From Enteractinococcus fodinae (GTDB lineage: Bacteria > Actinomycetota > Actinomycetes > Actinomycetales > Micrococcaceae), in assembly GCF_031458395.1 (NCBI RefSeq), contig NZ_JAVDYJ010000001.1:1364001-1428000 (forward strand): 64,000 nucleotides of DNA, in the 5' to 3' direction. The position numbers and the translations under genes were made by a program. The stretch's first letter is position 1; every line of letters starts with the position of its first letter. Shown in pieces: positions 1 through 8,167 of this stretch. Under the pieces are notes generated by a model. The model did no database searches. It saw nothing but the letters and a program-made list of their open reading frames with translations, and was not told the DNA's origin.

Positions 1-787
1 CTTGCGCTTCGGCGGTTGCTACTACTGCTCGCAAGGTTTGCATAGGTTCGATCCGTGAGGCAGCCAGGGCAGCGACTTCTTGTGGGGTGAATTTTGCCCC
101 GAGGCGTCGACCAACCAGGTTGATGATATTGAACCCGGCATCGTCTAACAGCTGGTCATGAAGTGGACCGAGATCGTCAGCGCTCCAGCGAACCTGCGGA
201 TACGGTGCCCCGGTGCGAGGGGTGCGAGTCAGTACGACGGCACGGTGGCCGGATGCGAGCAGTCGGGTCGCCAACCGGGAACCAAGATACCCTGACCCAC
301 CAGCGATAATGTTCAATGGTTGGTTCTGATCGGGGCCAGGAGCGGCCATGCGAATCATTCTGGCACCGACTGCACCGAGGTCTGCTGTCAGCGGTTCGGC
401 AAGCGCGGCACCTAGTGGTGCGGCAAGGGGACCGATCACTTGCATGTGGCGAGTCAGCGTGGTGCCACCATCGGCGGGTTGAATTGTCCAACGCTGCTGG
501 GTATATCCACCGGGTTGATCTTGTCGCCAGGCAATCTCGCGGCCTGGGTCAGCGGTGACAATGGTGGCTGCCGGGGCAGTCGCGGCGTGCAGAAACCCGC
601 GAATTAGCGCCTTCGGGACCACCTTGATGCGATCGCCGGCCTGGAGTCGGGAGCCGGCCATCTTTTCGGGGGTGAATTTTTGGAGCTGATCGTCGAATTG
701 CACCCACGCGCGCGGATCAGACAGCAGGTCCCATACCTGGTCAACTGGAAGCGCCAAGAAGATTGATTGTGTTCGCGAAAAGCCCAT
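1..787 (-). CDS. TIGR01777-type NAD(P)-dependent epimerase with N-terminal SRPBCC domain (3' part cut by window edge)
   Basis: An open frame runs leftward from ATG at 787 and leaves the window without a stop, so about 262 residues are visible. Residues 1 to about 125 look like an SRPBCC/polyketide-cyclase-like ligand-binding fold (start MGFSRTQSIFLALPVDQVWD). After a linker, a Rossmann motif GGSGYLGSRLATRLL appears near residue 160, followed by TRTPRTG and NLVGRRLGAKFTP, which match the TIGR01777/SDR39U1 epimerase family. SRPBCC-epimerase fusions of this kind are known in actinobacteria, and their substrate is unknown. The start lies 6 nt after a -10-like hexamer, so the mRNA may be leaderless. 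The gene follows putP on the same strand but is separated from it by a strong hairpin. Confidence 0.8.
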   Translation of the reverse strand, partial: MGFSRTQSIFLALPVDQVWDLLSDPRAWVQFDDQLQKFTPEKMAGSRLQAGDRIKVVPKALIRGFLHAATAPAATIVTADPGREIAWRQDQPGGYTQQRWTIQPADGGTTLTRHMQVIGPLAAPLGAALAEPLTADLGAVGARMIRMAAPGPDQNQPLNIIAGGSGYLGSRLATRLLASGHRAVVLTRTPRTGAPYPQVRWSADDLGPLHDQLLDDAGFNIINLVGRRLGAKFTPQEVAALAASRIEPMQTLRAVVATAEAQ

Positions 788-793
788 GGGTCC

Positions 794-824
794 ATCGTAG
801 ACCCGTTTAACGCAATGTTGGCAA
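794..824 (-). promoter_or_regulatory. Candidate promoter of the epimerase gene, leaderless type
   Basis: On the minus strand TACGAT (799-794) lies 6 nt before the ATG at 787. A TTGCCA (824-819) 19 nt upstream could be a -35, and it falls inside the arm of the putP terminator hairpin. The call rests on hexamer similarity only. Confidence 0.45.
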
Positions 825-857
825 CAAGCTCATGTTCGAGCTGTTGCCAACATTGCG
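811..857 (-). terminator. Strong hairpin between putP and the epimerase gene
   Basis: The arms CGCAATGTTGGCAACAAGCTC (811-831, cited here as arms beginning CGCAATG) and the matching 838-857 segment pair over about 20 bp, with a single bulged A and a 6-nt loop. It sits 15 nt past the putP stop on the transcribed strand. The T tract is poor (TTAAAC), so it may act as an mRNA 3'-end stabiliser as well as a terminator. Confidence 0.65.
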
Positions 858-871
858 AAGAACCGTTGCAC

Positions 872-2380
872 TTATTTAGTTGAGACAGTCTCGCGCATCT
901 GTTCGAATTCCACTTCGACCTCAGGGTCTGGGTGTTTGGTGAGGAGCGAAACGATAATTGCCACTATGAAGTGGACGAGCACTCCTGGAACGATCTCATA
1001 GAGGTTGATCGTTTCTTTGATGACCGGGACAGTTCCCCAAATGTAGGTCACGACCGCACCGGCGACCATACCGGCCAGCGCACCCATGGCAGTGATGCGC
1101 TTCCAGTACAGCGCCAGCAGGATCATGGGACCGAATGCGGCACCAAACCCGGCCCACGCAAACCCAACCAGATCCAACACGGTGGATTCCGGGTCTTGAG
1201 CGATCAAGATTGCGACAATCGAGACGGCCACGACAGAAAGACGTCCGAGCCACAACTGGGTCCGTTCCTCAGGGTTGCGTTTGAACAGCCCATAAATATC
1301 TTCCACGAGTGCCGACGATGACACCAGCAGCTGCGAGGACATGGTCGACATGATGGCGGCCAATACGGCTGCCAGGACCAGCCCGGCGACAAACGGGTGA
1401 AACAGAATCTGCGATAGCACCAAGAAGACGGTTTCAGGGTTGTCCAATGGCTGGCCAGCATCTTGGAACCATGCCACGCCGATCAGCCCGGTCAACACGG
1501 CGCCACCCATGCACAGGATGACCCAGCCGGTACCGATTCGACGAGCCGTTTTGACCTCGCCGTGGCTGCGGATGGCAAAGAACCGAGCGAGAATGTGTGG
1601 TTGACCAAAATAGCCGAGACCCCAGGCGAGACCCGAAATGATAACCAGCATTGAGGCGCCAGAGAAGTCGCCGCCGGTGAAGGACAGATGGTCGAGACCA
1701 TTTTGTGCATCGGCTTCGTTGATCAAGCTGATGACTTCGCCCGGGCCACCAAGTTGCACGGTAGCAATGATTGGAACGGCGACCAGGGCTGCCAGCATCA
1801 ACAACCCCTGGGCCACGTCGGTTAGTGAAATGCCGAGGAACCCACCAAACACGGTGTAGGCCAGGGTGACACCACCGACCACGAGCACACCGGTCATGTA
1901 ATTCCATCCAAAGGAGGATTCGAAAAACGCGCCAGAAGCCACCATCATTGAGGCGACGTAGAAGATGAAAAAGACCAAAATGATGACCGCTGAAACCGAG
2001 CGAATCAACCGAGTCCGATCCCTGAAACGTTGTTCAAAGAATGCGGGCATGGTGATTGTATCGCGGCTCAGCTCCGAATAGACTCGCAGCCGTGGCGCAA
2101 CGATGAGCCAGTTCAACCACGTTCCCAGTGTCAAACCAATGGCGATCCAAGCTTCAATCAACCCGGCAGCATACAGTGCACCGGGTAGGCCCATCAGCAG
2201 CCAACCAGACATATCGGAGGCTCCGGCAGATAAGGCCGCTACCCGTGGGGACAGGTCACGGCCGGCCAATAAGAAATCGCGGCCCGTCTTGGTGCGCCGG
2301 TAGGCATAAAATCCGATCCCCAGCATTCCAAGCAGGTAGATGATAATGGCAGCAAACTGATAGGCGTGTTCTTCACTCAT
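872..2380 (-). CDS. putP: Sodium/proline symporter PutP
   Basis: Inner-membrane solute:sodium symporter (SSS family) that imports L-proline with Na+. The 502-residue protein has the usual PutP length and about 13 hydrophobic segments. Early motifs GFYAYRRTKTGRDFLLAGRD and LSAGASDMSGWLLMGLPGA are characteristic of PutP and include the Na+-site region around the first helices. An in-frame TTG lies 3 codons upstream (2389), but ATG at 2380 is preferred because a GATAAT -10 (2394-2389) ends 8 nt before it and would overlap the longer start. The gene is divergent from putA, so uptake and oxidation of proline are probably co-regulated from the shared 174-bp gap. Specificity is inferred from family similarity and context. 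Confidence 0.9.
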   Translation of the reverse strand: MSEEHAYQFAAIIIYLLGMLGIGFYAYRRTKTGRDFLLAGRDLSPRVAALSAGASDMSGWLLMGLPGALYAAGLIEAWIAIGLTLGTWLNWLIVAPRLRVYSELSRDTITMPAFFEQRFRDRTRLIRSVSAVIILVFFIFYVASMMVASGAFFESSFGWNYMTGVLVVGGVTLAYTVFGGFLGISLTDVAQGLLMLAALVAVPIIATVQLGGPGEVISLINEADAQNGLDHLSFTGGDFSGASMLVIISGLAWGLGYFGQPHILARFFAIRSHGEVKTARRIGTGWVILCMGGAVLTGLIGVAWFQDAGQPLDNPETVFLVLSQILFHPFVAGLVLAAVLAAIMSTMSSQLLVSSSALVEDIYGLFKRNPEERTQLWLGRLSVVAVSIVAILIAQDPESTVLDLVGFAWAGFGAAFGPMILLALYWKRITAMGALAGMVAGAVVTYIWGTVPVIKETINLYEIVPGVLVHFIVAIIVSLLTKHPDPEVEVEFEQMRETVSTK

Positions 2381-2388
2381 AGCAAACA

Positions 2389-2417
2389 ATTATCGCCACT
2401 GTCCTACTGATCTCCAA
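2389..2417 (-). promoter_or_regulatory. putP promoter
   Basis: On the minus strand TTGGAG (2417-2412) is followed after 17 nt by GATAAT (2394-2389), both close to sigma-70-type consensus. The predicted transcript begins at or just before the ATG at 2380. Confidence 0.6.
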
Positions 2418-2554
2418 ATCTCAGCGTGGCGCTCCGTCCCGATTCGATACCACCGATCACGTCGTGTCCCGCAGGTTTATGGTGTACCAGGACCTCCTCG
2501 TGGCCGTATGCTGTGTGTCACAAGACCTGACGGATGTTTTCACAGGAGCACGAC

Positions 2555-5500
2555 ATGAGTCGACGTTCACCCCGCCCGTGGCAACTAACGGATGAGGCCA
2601 TCGAGCAGGCGCGCACCTGGTTAGCCCGCGCCGCGGACATCCCAACGGATCGTTCCGCCCAACAACTGGCTGGGGTGTTAAAAGACCCCAACGGTCTGGC
2701 TTTCACTGTTGGCTTCGTTGATCGCGTGGTGCGTCCGGAAGACCACACCGTAGCGGCCCGCGCCTTGGCGAGCATCGCCGACGATGTACCCGGCTTTTTA
2801 CCCTGGCATCTGCAGACCGCGGTCCGGGCTGGGGGCAAACTTGCCCCCATGGCCCCAGCGGTGGTCGTGCCCGCAGCACAAACAGCACTGCGCTCGATGG
2901 TCGGACACTTGCTCATCGACTCTCGGGATAAGCAACTCACGCGAGGGATCCAAGCTATTCGCACCGGCGGGATTGATCTCAACATCAACTTGTTGGGTGA
3001 AGCGATCCTGGGGGACCAAGAGGCCCGCAACCGGGTCGCAGCCACACGGGCGCTGATCGAACGCCACGACATCGACTATGTCTCGATCAAGGTCTCCGCC
3101 ACGGTGGCACCGCATAACCCGTGGGCCCATGATGAGGCGGTCGACCAGATCGTATCGCAGCTACGTCCGCTGTACCGCGCGGCCATGACCGCCGACCCCG
3201 TGACCTTTATTAACTTAGACATGGAGGAGTATAAGGACCTTGCCTTGACCATCGAGGTCTATCAGCGACTCATTTCTGAACCGGAATTCCTGCAGTTCCG
3301 CTCTGGAATTGTCTTACAGGCCTATCTTCCGGATGCGTACCAGGCGATGGTGGAGCTCCAAGACTTCGCAGCACAACGGGTCGCGGACGGGGGAGCACCC
3401 ATCAAGGTGCGGGTGGTCAAAGGTGCGAACCTCCCGATGGAACGCGTCCAAGCAGCGATGCGAAACTGGCCACAGACCGTCTGGCCTACCAAACAGGACA
3501 CGGACGCGAACTACAAACGCATCCTGGACTACGCCTTACATCCGGAACGTCTCAACAACGTCGAAATTGGCGTCGCGGGCCAAAACATCTTCGATATCGC
3601 CCTGGCCTATCTGCTCATGCAACACCGGGACATTCCTGTCGATGGACCGGTGGACTTTGAGATGCTGCTGGGGATGGCCAGCGCCCAGGCGGAGGCGATC
3701 CGAGCCGATGTTGGACGTTTGTTGTTGTATACCCCGGTGGTGCACCCTGATGAATTTGATGTGGCGATCTCGTATTTGGTGCGAAGACTCGAAGAGGGCG
3801 CCTCACAAGACAACTTTATGTCTGCGGTATTTGAGCTCGACAATGAAGACTACTTCACCCGCGAAGCTGACCGGTTTCGCGCCTCCCTGGAGCAGCTGCG
3901 CACCGAAGAGGACCACACACCGCAGCCTCGCCGACAACAAAATCGTCAGACCGAAGACTTTTCAGAACCTACCCGGCCAACCACGTTTACCAATGTCGCT
4001 GATACCGACCCAAATCTGGCCCATAACCGCGCCTGGGCGCGTGAGATTATCAGCCGCATGGCAGGCTCGACCTTGGGCCAGGATCTGGTCACAGCCCACC
4101 GAGTGGAAACCAGCCAAGCGTTAGACGAAGCCATCTCAGCTGCGATTAGCGCTGGTAAGACCTGGCAGGCACTGCCGATAGCGACCCGCTCCGAGGTGCT
4201 CCTCAGAATCGGCGATCAGCTGGCGGCAGCACGGGGCAGGCTCTTGGAAGTTATGGGCGCCGAGACCGGCAAGACCATCGAACAGGGCGATCCTGAAGTC
4301 TCAGAAGGCATCGACTTTGCCCGCTACTACGGCCAACAGTGTCTTCAACTCGATCAGATCGCCGGCGCGACACCTCACCCCGTGGGCCTCACAGTGGTCA
4401 CGCCGCCTTGGAATTTCCCCATGGCGATCCCGACCGGATCGATGACCTCCGCACTGGCGGCAGGTTCCCCGGTCATTATCAAACCCGCGCCGCAGGCTCA
4501 GCGCACCGCAGCCGTGATCGTGCAAGCCATCTGGGCAGCACTGGAGGAATACGATCTACCCCGGGAACTGGTCACCCTGTTGATCGCCGAGGAAAGCTCA
4601 CTGGGGTCGCAACTGGTATCCGACTCGCGCGTTGACCGAGTCATTCTGACCGGCGCTTACGAGACCGCCCAACTGTTTACCGACATGCGCCCGGATATGC
4701 CGCTGTATGGTGAGACCTCCGGCAAAAACGCGATTGTGGTGACCCCTACGGCGGATCTGGATTTGGCAGTCGCAGATGTCGTGGATTCGGCACTTGGGCA
4801 TGCCGGCCAGAAATGTTCTGCTGCATCCATACTTATCCTGGTCGGCCAGACCGCGGTCAGCAAGCGCTTCCACCGCCAATTACTTGACGCAGTGAACTCT
4901 CTGGTGGTCGATCATCCCACCAACCCGGAGGCACAAATGGGCCCGGTCGTGGAAGAACCCGGCGAGAAGCTGCAGCGCGGACTGACCACGCTTGAGCCAG
5001 GACAACGCTGGCACCTGGTGCCCAAACGGCTCGATGGCACCGGGAGGCTGTTTTCACCCGGCATCCGATCAGGGGTCCGGCCCGGTTCCGAATATCACAT
5101 CACCGAATACTTCGGCCCCGTGCTGGGGGTGATGTCAGCCGACACCCTGGAAGATGCGATCGCCTACGTCAACGCGGTGCCCTACGGTCTGACCTCGGGC
5201 ATCCATTCTCTAGATCCCGACGAGATCGCGACCTGGTCTGAACACGTCGCGGCCGGCAACCTCTACATTAACCGCGGGATCACCGGGGCGATCGTGCGCC
5301 GCCAACCCTTTGGCGGTTGGAAGCGTTCGGCCATCGGTCCGGGTTCGAAGGTCGGTGGGCCCAATTATCTGCTAGGCCTGACCGACTGGACCGATGCCCC
5401 GGCCACCCTCCCCGAAGCGGTCGACGATGAAGCCAACCGCTTTGCTCAGCAGCTAGCAGCACACGTGACCGAAGAGGACACCCAGTGGTTGGTCCGCGCC

Positions 5501-6091
5501 GTATCTCATGATGCTCACGTGGTGGACACCTATAGTGGCCAGCGAGATGTTTCGAATCTCAAGGTCGAAATCAATGTGCTGCGGTATCGGCCGGTCCCGG
5601 TCCATATTCGTCTCAGCGATACCTCCAGTACCGGACTGACACAACTGTTCCGGGTACTCGCCGCCGGTATGCGAGTCCAGCAGGCCACGGCCACGGGCCA
5701 AGGCACCGGGATGCTCCCTGAAAATATTGTCTCGTTACCGCCCGGGGTTTCCCCGGAGATCACTAAGGTGTTCTCCGACACGCATATGTCGGTGGTGTTC
5801 GAGGATTCAGCCGCCTGGTTACGACGAGCAACCACGTTGGCCGAGACTGATCCTACTGATGGTTCCGGTCGGATTCGCCTCATTGGCACAGCAGAAACCA
5901 CCGAGACGATCCAAGCCATCGCGCATCGGCCAGAAATCGCCGTCTACCAACACCCGGTCACATCGGCCGGCAGACTCGAGATGCTGCCATTTATTCGGGA
6001 ACAATCCGTGACCATGACCGCTCACCGGTTCGGCACCATCAACGACCTGCCACAGCGGGCCCTGGGCGAAATTCAATTCGGTGAGACCTAG
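2555..6091 (+). CDS. putA: Bifunctional proline dehydrogenase / L-glutamate gamma-semialdehyde dehydrogenase PutA
   Basis: Oxidises proline to pyrroline-5-carboxylate (FAD) and then to glutamate (NAD+). The chosen ATG at 2555 has AGGAG 6 nt upstream; an ATG at 2534 in the same frame has no ribosome site. The protein is 1178 residues. The PRODH barrel covers about residues 90-430 (DYVSIKVSAT, FINLDMEEYKD, KVRVVKGAN). The aldehyde dehydrogenase domain covers about 490-990 (TPPWNFPMAIPTG, YGETSGKNAIVV near 718, GQKCSAAS with the catalytic Cys near 753, EYFGPVLGV). About 180 C-terminal residues follow. There is no N-terminal ribbon-helix-helix DNA-binding domain, so it should be a catalytic, non-autorepressing PutA. 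It is divergent from putP. Confidence 0.95.
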   Translation: MSRRSPRPWQLTDEAIEQARTWLARAADIPTDRSAQQLAGVLKDPNGLAFTVGFVDRVVRPEDHTVAARALASIADDVPGFLPWHLQTAVRAGGKLAPMAPAVVVPAAQTALRSMVGHLLIDSRDKQLTRGIQAIRTGGIDLNINLLGEAILGDQEARNRVAATRALIERHDIDYVSIKVSATVAPHNPWAHDEAVDQIVSQLRPLYRAAMTADPVTFINLDMEEYKDLALTIEVYQRLISEPEFLQFRSGIVLQAYLPDAYQAMVELQDFAAQRVADGGAPIKVRVVKGANLPMERVQAAMRNWPQTVWPTKQDTDANYKRILDYALHPERLNNVEIGVAGQNIFDIALAYLLMQHRDIPVDGPVDFEMLLGMASAQAEAIRADVGRLLLYTPVVHPDEFDVAISYLVRRLEEGASQDNFMSAVFELDNEDYFTREADRFRASLEQLRTEEDHTPQPRRQQNRQTEDFSEPTRPTTFTNVADTDPNLAHNRAWAREIISRMAGSTLGQDLVTAHRVETSQALDEAISAAISAGKTWQALPIATRSEVLLRIGDQLAAARGRLLEVMGAETGKTIEQGDPEVSEGIDFARYYGQQCLQLDQIAGATPHPVGLTVVTPPWNFPMAIPTGSMTSALAAGSPVIIKPAPQAQRTAAVIVQAIWAALEEYDLPRELVTLLIAEESSLGSQLVSDSRVDRVILTGAYETAQLFTDMRPDMPLYGETSGKNAIVVTPTADLDLAVADVVDSALGHAGQKCSAASILILVGQTAVSKRFHRQLLDAVNSLVVDHPTNPEAQMGPVVEEPGEKLQRGLTTLEPGQRWHLVPKRLDGTGRLFSPGIRSGVRPGSEYHITEYFGPVLGVMSADTLEDAIAYVNAVPYGLTSGIHSLDPDEIATWSEHVAAGNLYINRGITGAIVRRQPFGGWKRSAIGPGSKVGGPNYLLGLTDWTDAPATLPEAVDDEANRFAQQLAAHVTEEDTQWLVRAVSHDAHVVDTYSGQRDVSNLKVEINVLRYRPVPVHIRLSDTSSTGLTQLFRVLAAGMRVQQATATGQGTGMLPENIVSLPPGVSPEITKVFSDTHMSVVFEDSAAWLRRATTLAETDPTDGSGRIRLIGTAETTETIQAIAHRPEIAVYQHPVTSAGRLEMLPFIREQSVTMTAHRFGTINDLPQRALGEIQFGET

Positions 6092-6321
6092 TCCGTCTGG
6101 TCATTGATGGCGTCTCGGTCGCCATAGATACCGCTTTTCTTCTCATAGGCTCGCTTCTGGCTCCATGACAGGCCCACGACAAGCAGTACCAGAACCACCC
6201 ACGACTGCGTACTGCCGAAAAACGTTTCGTCGCTCTCCGCAGCGGCAAACGCCTCGATCACCACCGCCATCACCGCGCCGATGAGCGCCCCGAACAGGGC
6301 GGCTTTTGCTTTACCTGGCAT
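6088..6321 (-). CDS. Small two-helix membrane protein, unknown function
   Basis: A 77-residue protein with two predicted transmembrane segments (about residues 7-28, AALFGALIGAVMAVVIEAF, and 40-53, WVVLVLLVVGLSW) and a charged C-terminal tail (SQKRAYEKKSGIYGDRD). Its start overlaps the last 11 nt of the upstream ABC transporter gene on the same strand, so it is translationally coupled to the transporter. Its 3' end overlaps the 3' end of the convergent putA by 4 nt. No known family is recognised. The coupling suggests, but does not prove, an accessory role for the exporter. Confidence 0.65.
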   Translation of the reverse strand: MPGKAKAALFGALIGAVMAVVIEAFAAAESDETFFGSTQSWVVLVLLVVGLSWSQKRAYEKKSGIYGDRDAINDQTD

Positions 6322-8167
6322 CTAAATCCTCATCCTGTTTCGGTGCTGGGTGCTCACTGTGGCGTAAAGAATCTTGCCACGCCTGGTGTAATTGGGCAAA
6401 CTGTCCCTCGTTCGCGATGAGTTCCTCGGGCGAACCATCTTCGATAATCTGGCCGTCTTCAACCACCAAGACCCGATCGGCGATCATCACCGTGGACAGC
6501 CGGTGGGCGATGATAAACGACGTGCGGGTGCCCAACAGGCGTTTCAGTCCTTCCTGGAGGACCGCTTCGGTGGGCGCATCCAACGACGAGGTCGCTTCAT
6601 CAAGAATTAAAACCGTCGGATCGGCCAGGAATGCGCGTGCAAAGGACACCATCTGACGTTGCCCAGCAGACATACGACCACCTTTTGCCCGCACATCGGT
6701 ATCGAAGCCCTCGGGGAGCTGGTCGATGAAAATATCGGCACCGATAATCTCGGCCGCAGCCCGAATCTCCTCTCGGCTGGCCTCCGGATTGCCAATGGCA
6801 ATATTATTGGCCACCGACCCCGAAAATAAATACGACTCCTGGGTAACCATCACGATGTGTTCGGTCAGGGTGTCCAGGTCCATGTCCTTGAGGTTGACGC
6901 CGTCTAACGTGATGGCCCCGTCAGTGACATCATAAAACCGTGCCATGAGTTTCGCGATGGTGGATTTACCCGCCCCGGTCGATCCCACAATGGCCACGGT
7001 TTGTCCCGCTGGCACATGAAGCGAGGTCGGCTGCAACGCCAATGGCAACTCGTCTTGGTACCGAAAGGAGACGTTATCGAAGACAATCTCACCGCGAGCG
7101 TCCGTGAGCTCGACCGGATCCTGCGGGTCGGTCACGGATGGTTTTTCCGCTAACAACCCGGAGATTTTCTCCAAGGCAGCCACCGCGGACTGGAACGTGT
7201 TATAGAAATTAGCGATCTCATCAATGGGCTGGAAAAAACGTCGGGCATATAACACCAGTGCGACCAGCACCCCAACTTGTAGTTCGCCACCCAAGACCCG
7301 GAAGCCGCCTACCATCAGGACCGCGGCGATGGTGATCGAGGATAACCAGCGCAATGTGGGTTGGTAAATGCCGAATAGGTGAATTGACCGCAGGGCAGCT
7401 TGGCGGTGATCTTCGGCCAATTGCTCATAGCGTTTGCCGTTGGCTTTTTGACGACGATATGCCTTGACCGCCCGGATGCCGCTCACGGTCTCCACGAAGT
7501 GTGAAATCAGCCGGGCCGAGTTGGTCTGAATCTGTCGGTACGTCACCGATGAGCGCTTCTGAAACCAGACCGTCAGCATCGTCGCGGGCACCAGGAGTCC
7601 CGCCATGACGACCCCGGAGGGCACATCCATCGTCACGATCAGCACCATGGTAAAGACCATCTGCAACACAGATCCGACCATGATATCGAGCCCGGAGTTC
7701 AACAGCTGGGCGAGCGCATCCATGTCAGAAGTTTGGCGTGCCACCGTACGTCCCGAAGCGTAGGTTTCGTGGAACTTCATATCCAATCGCTGGCTATGTA
7801 AAAACAGGCGGCGCCGTAAGCCATAGAGCATGGTCTGGCCGATGGTCATGTTCCATCGGATGAACACATACATCAGCCCACCGGCCACCACAGCGGCCAC
7901 AATGTGGGCCACGGACGCTGCGATCGCCGGGGTCGCGTTGCCTTCCAGCAGCGCCGGGAGCCCGTTATCAATACCCCAGGCAATAATTGCCGGACCGGCC
8001 ACTGACGCTACTTGAGCGATAATGACCACGACCGACAGGCCGACCAGCTGCCAGGTATACGGCTTCAACAAGGTGCCGAGCAACCGCAACGATGCCCGGC
8101 GCTCAGCCTTGGTCATGCGTTGATAATCTACCGAGCCGGCACCGCGAGCGCCTCCGGGTCCACTCAT
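6311..8167 (-). CDS. ABC exporter half-transporter, permease-ATPase (subunit 2)
   Basis: A 618-residue type IV exporter subunit. Six transmembrane helices occupy about residues 35-330. The nucleotide-binding domain has Walker A GSTGAGKST, signature MSAGQRQ (degenerate relative to LSGGQ), Walker B VLILDEATSSLD with the catalytic Glu present, and the H-loop AHRLST. The start overlaps the stop of the partner gene by 4 nt (ATGA) and has a GGAGG ribosome site. Opposite defects in the two partners (see the other subunit) indicate a heterodimeric exporter with one canonical and one degenerate ATP site, like TM287/288 or BmrCD. The substrate is unknown; drugs, lipids or peptides are possible. Confidence 0.9.
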   Translation of the reverse strand: MSGPGGARGAGSVDYQRMTKAERRASLRLLGTLLKPYTWQLVGLSVVVIIAQVASVAGPAIIAWGIDNGLPALLEGNATPAIAASVAHIVAAVVAGGLMYVFIRWNMTIGQTMLYGLRRRLFLHSQRLDMKFHETYASGRTVARQTSDMDALAQLLNSGLDIMVGSVLQMVFTMVLIVTMDVPSGVVMAGLLVPATMLTVWFQKRSSVTYRQIQTNSARLISHFVETVSGIRAVKAYRRQKANGKRYEQLAEDHRQAALRSIHLFGIYQPTLRWLSSITIAAVLMVGGFRVLGGELQVGVLVALVLYARRFFQPIDEIANFYNTFQSAVAALEKISGLLAEKPSVTDPQDPVELTDARGEIVFDNVSFRYQDELPLALQPTSLHVPAGQTVAIVGSTGAGKSTIAKLMARFYDVTDGAITLDGVNLKDMDLDTLTEHIVMVTQESYLFSGSVANNIAIGNPEASREEIRAAAEIIGADIFIDQLPEGFDTDVRAKGGRMSAGQRQMVSFARAFLADPTVLILDEATSSLDAPTEAVLQEGLKRLLGTRTSFIIAHRLSTVMIADRVLVVEDGQIIEDGSPEELIANEGQFAQLHQAWQDSLRHSEHPAPKQDEDLDAR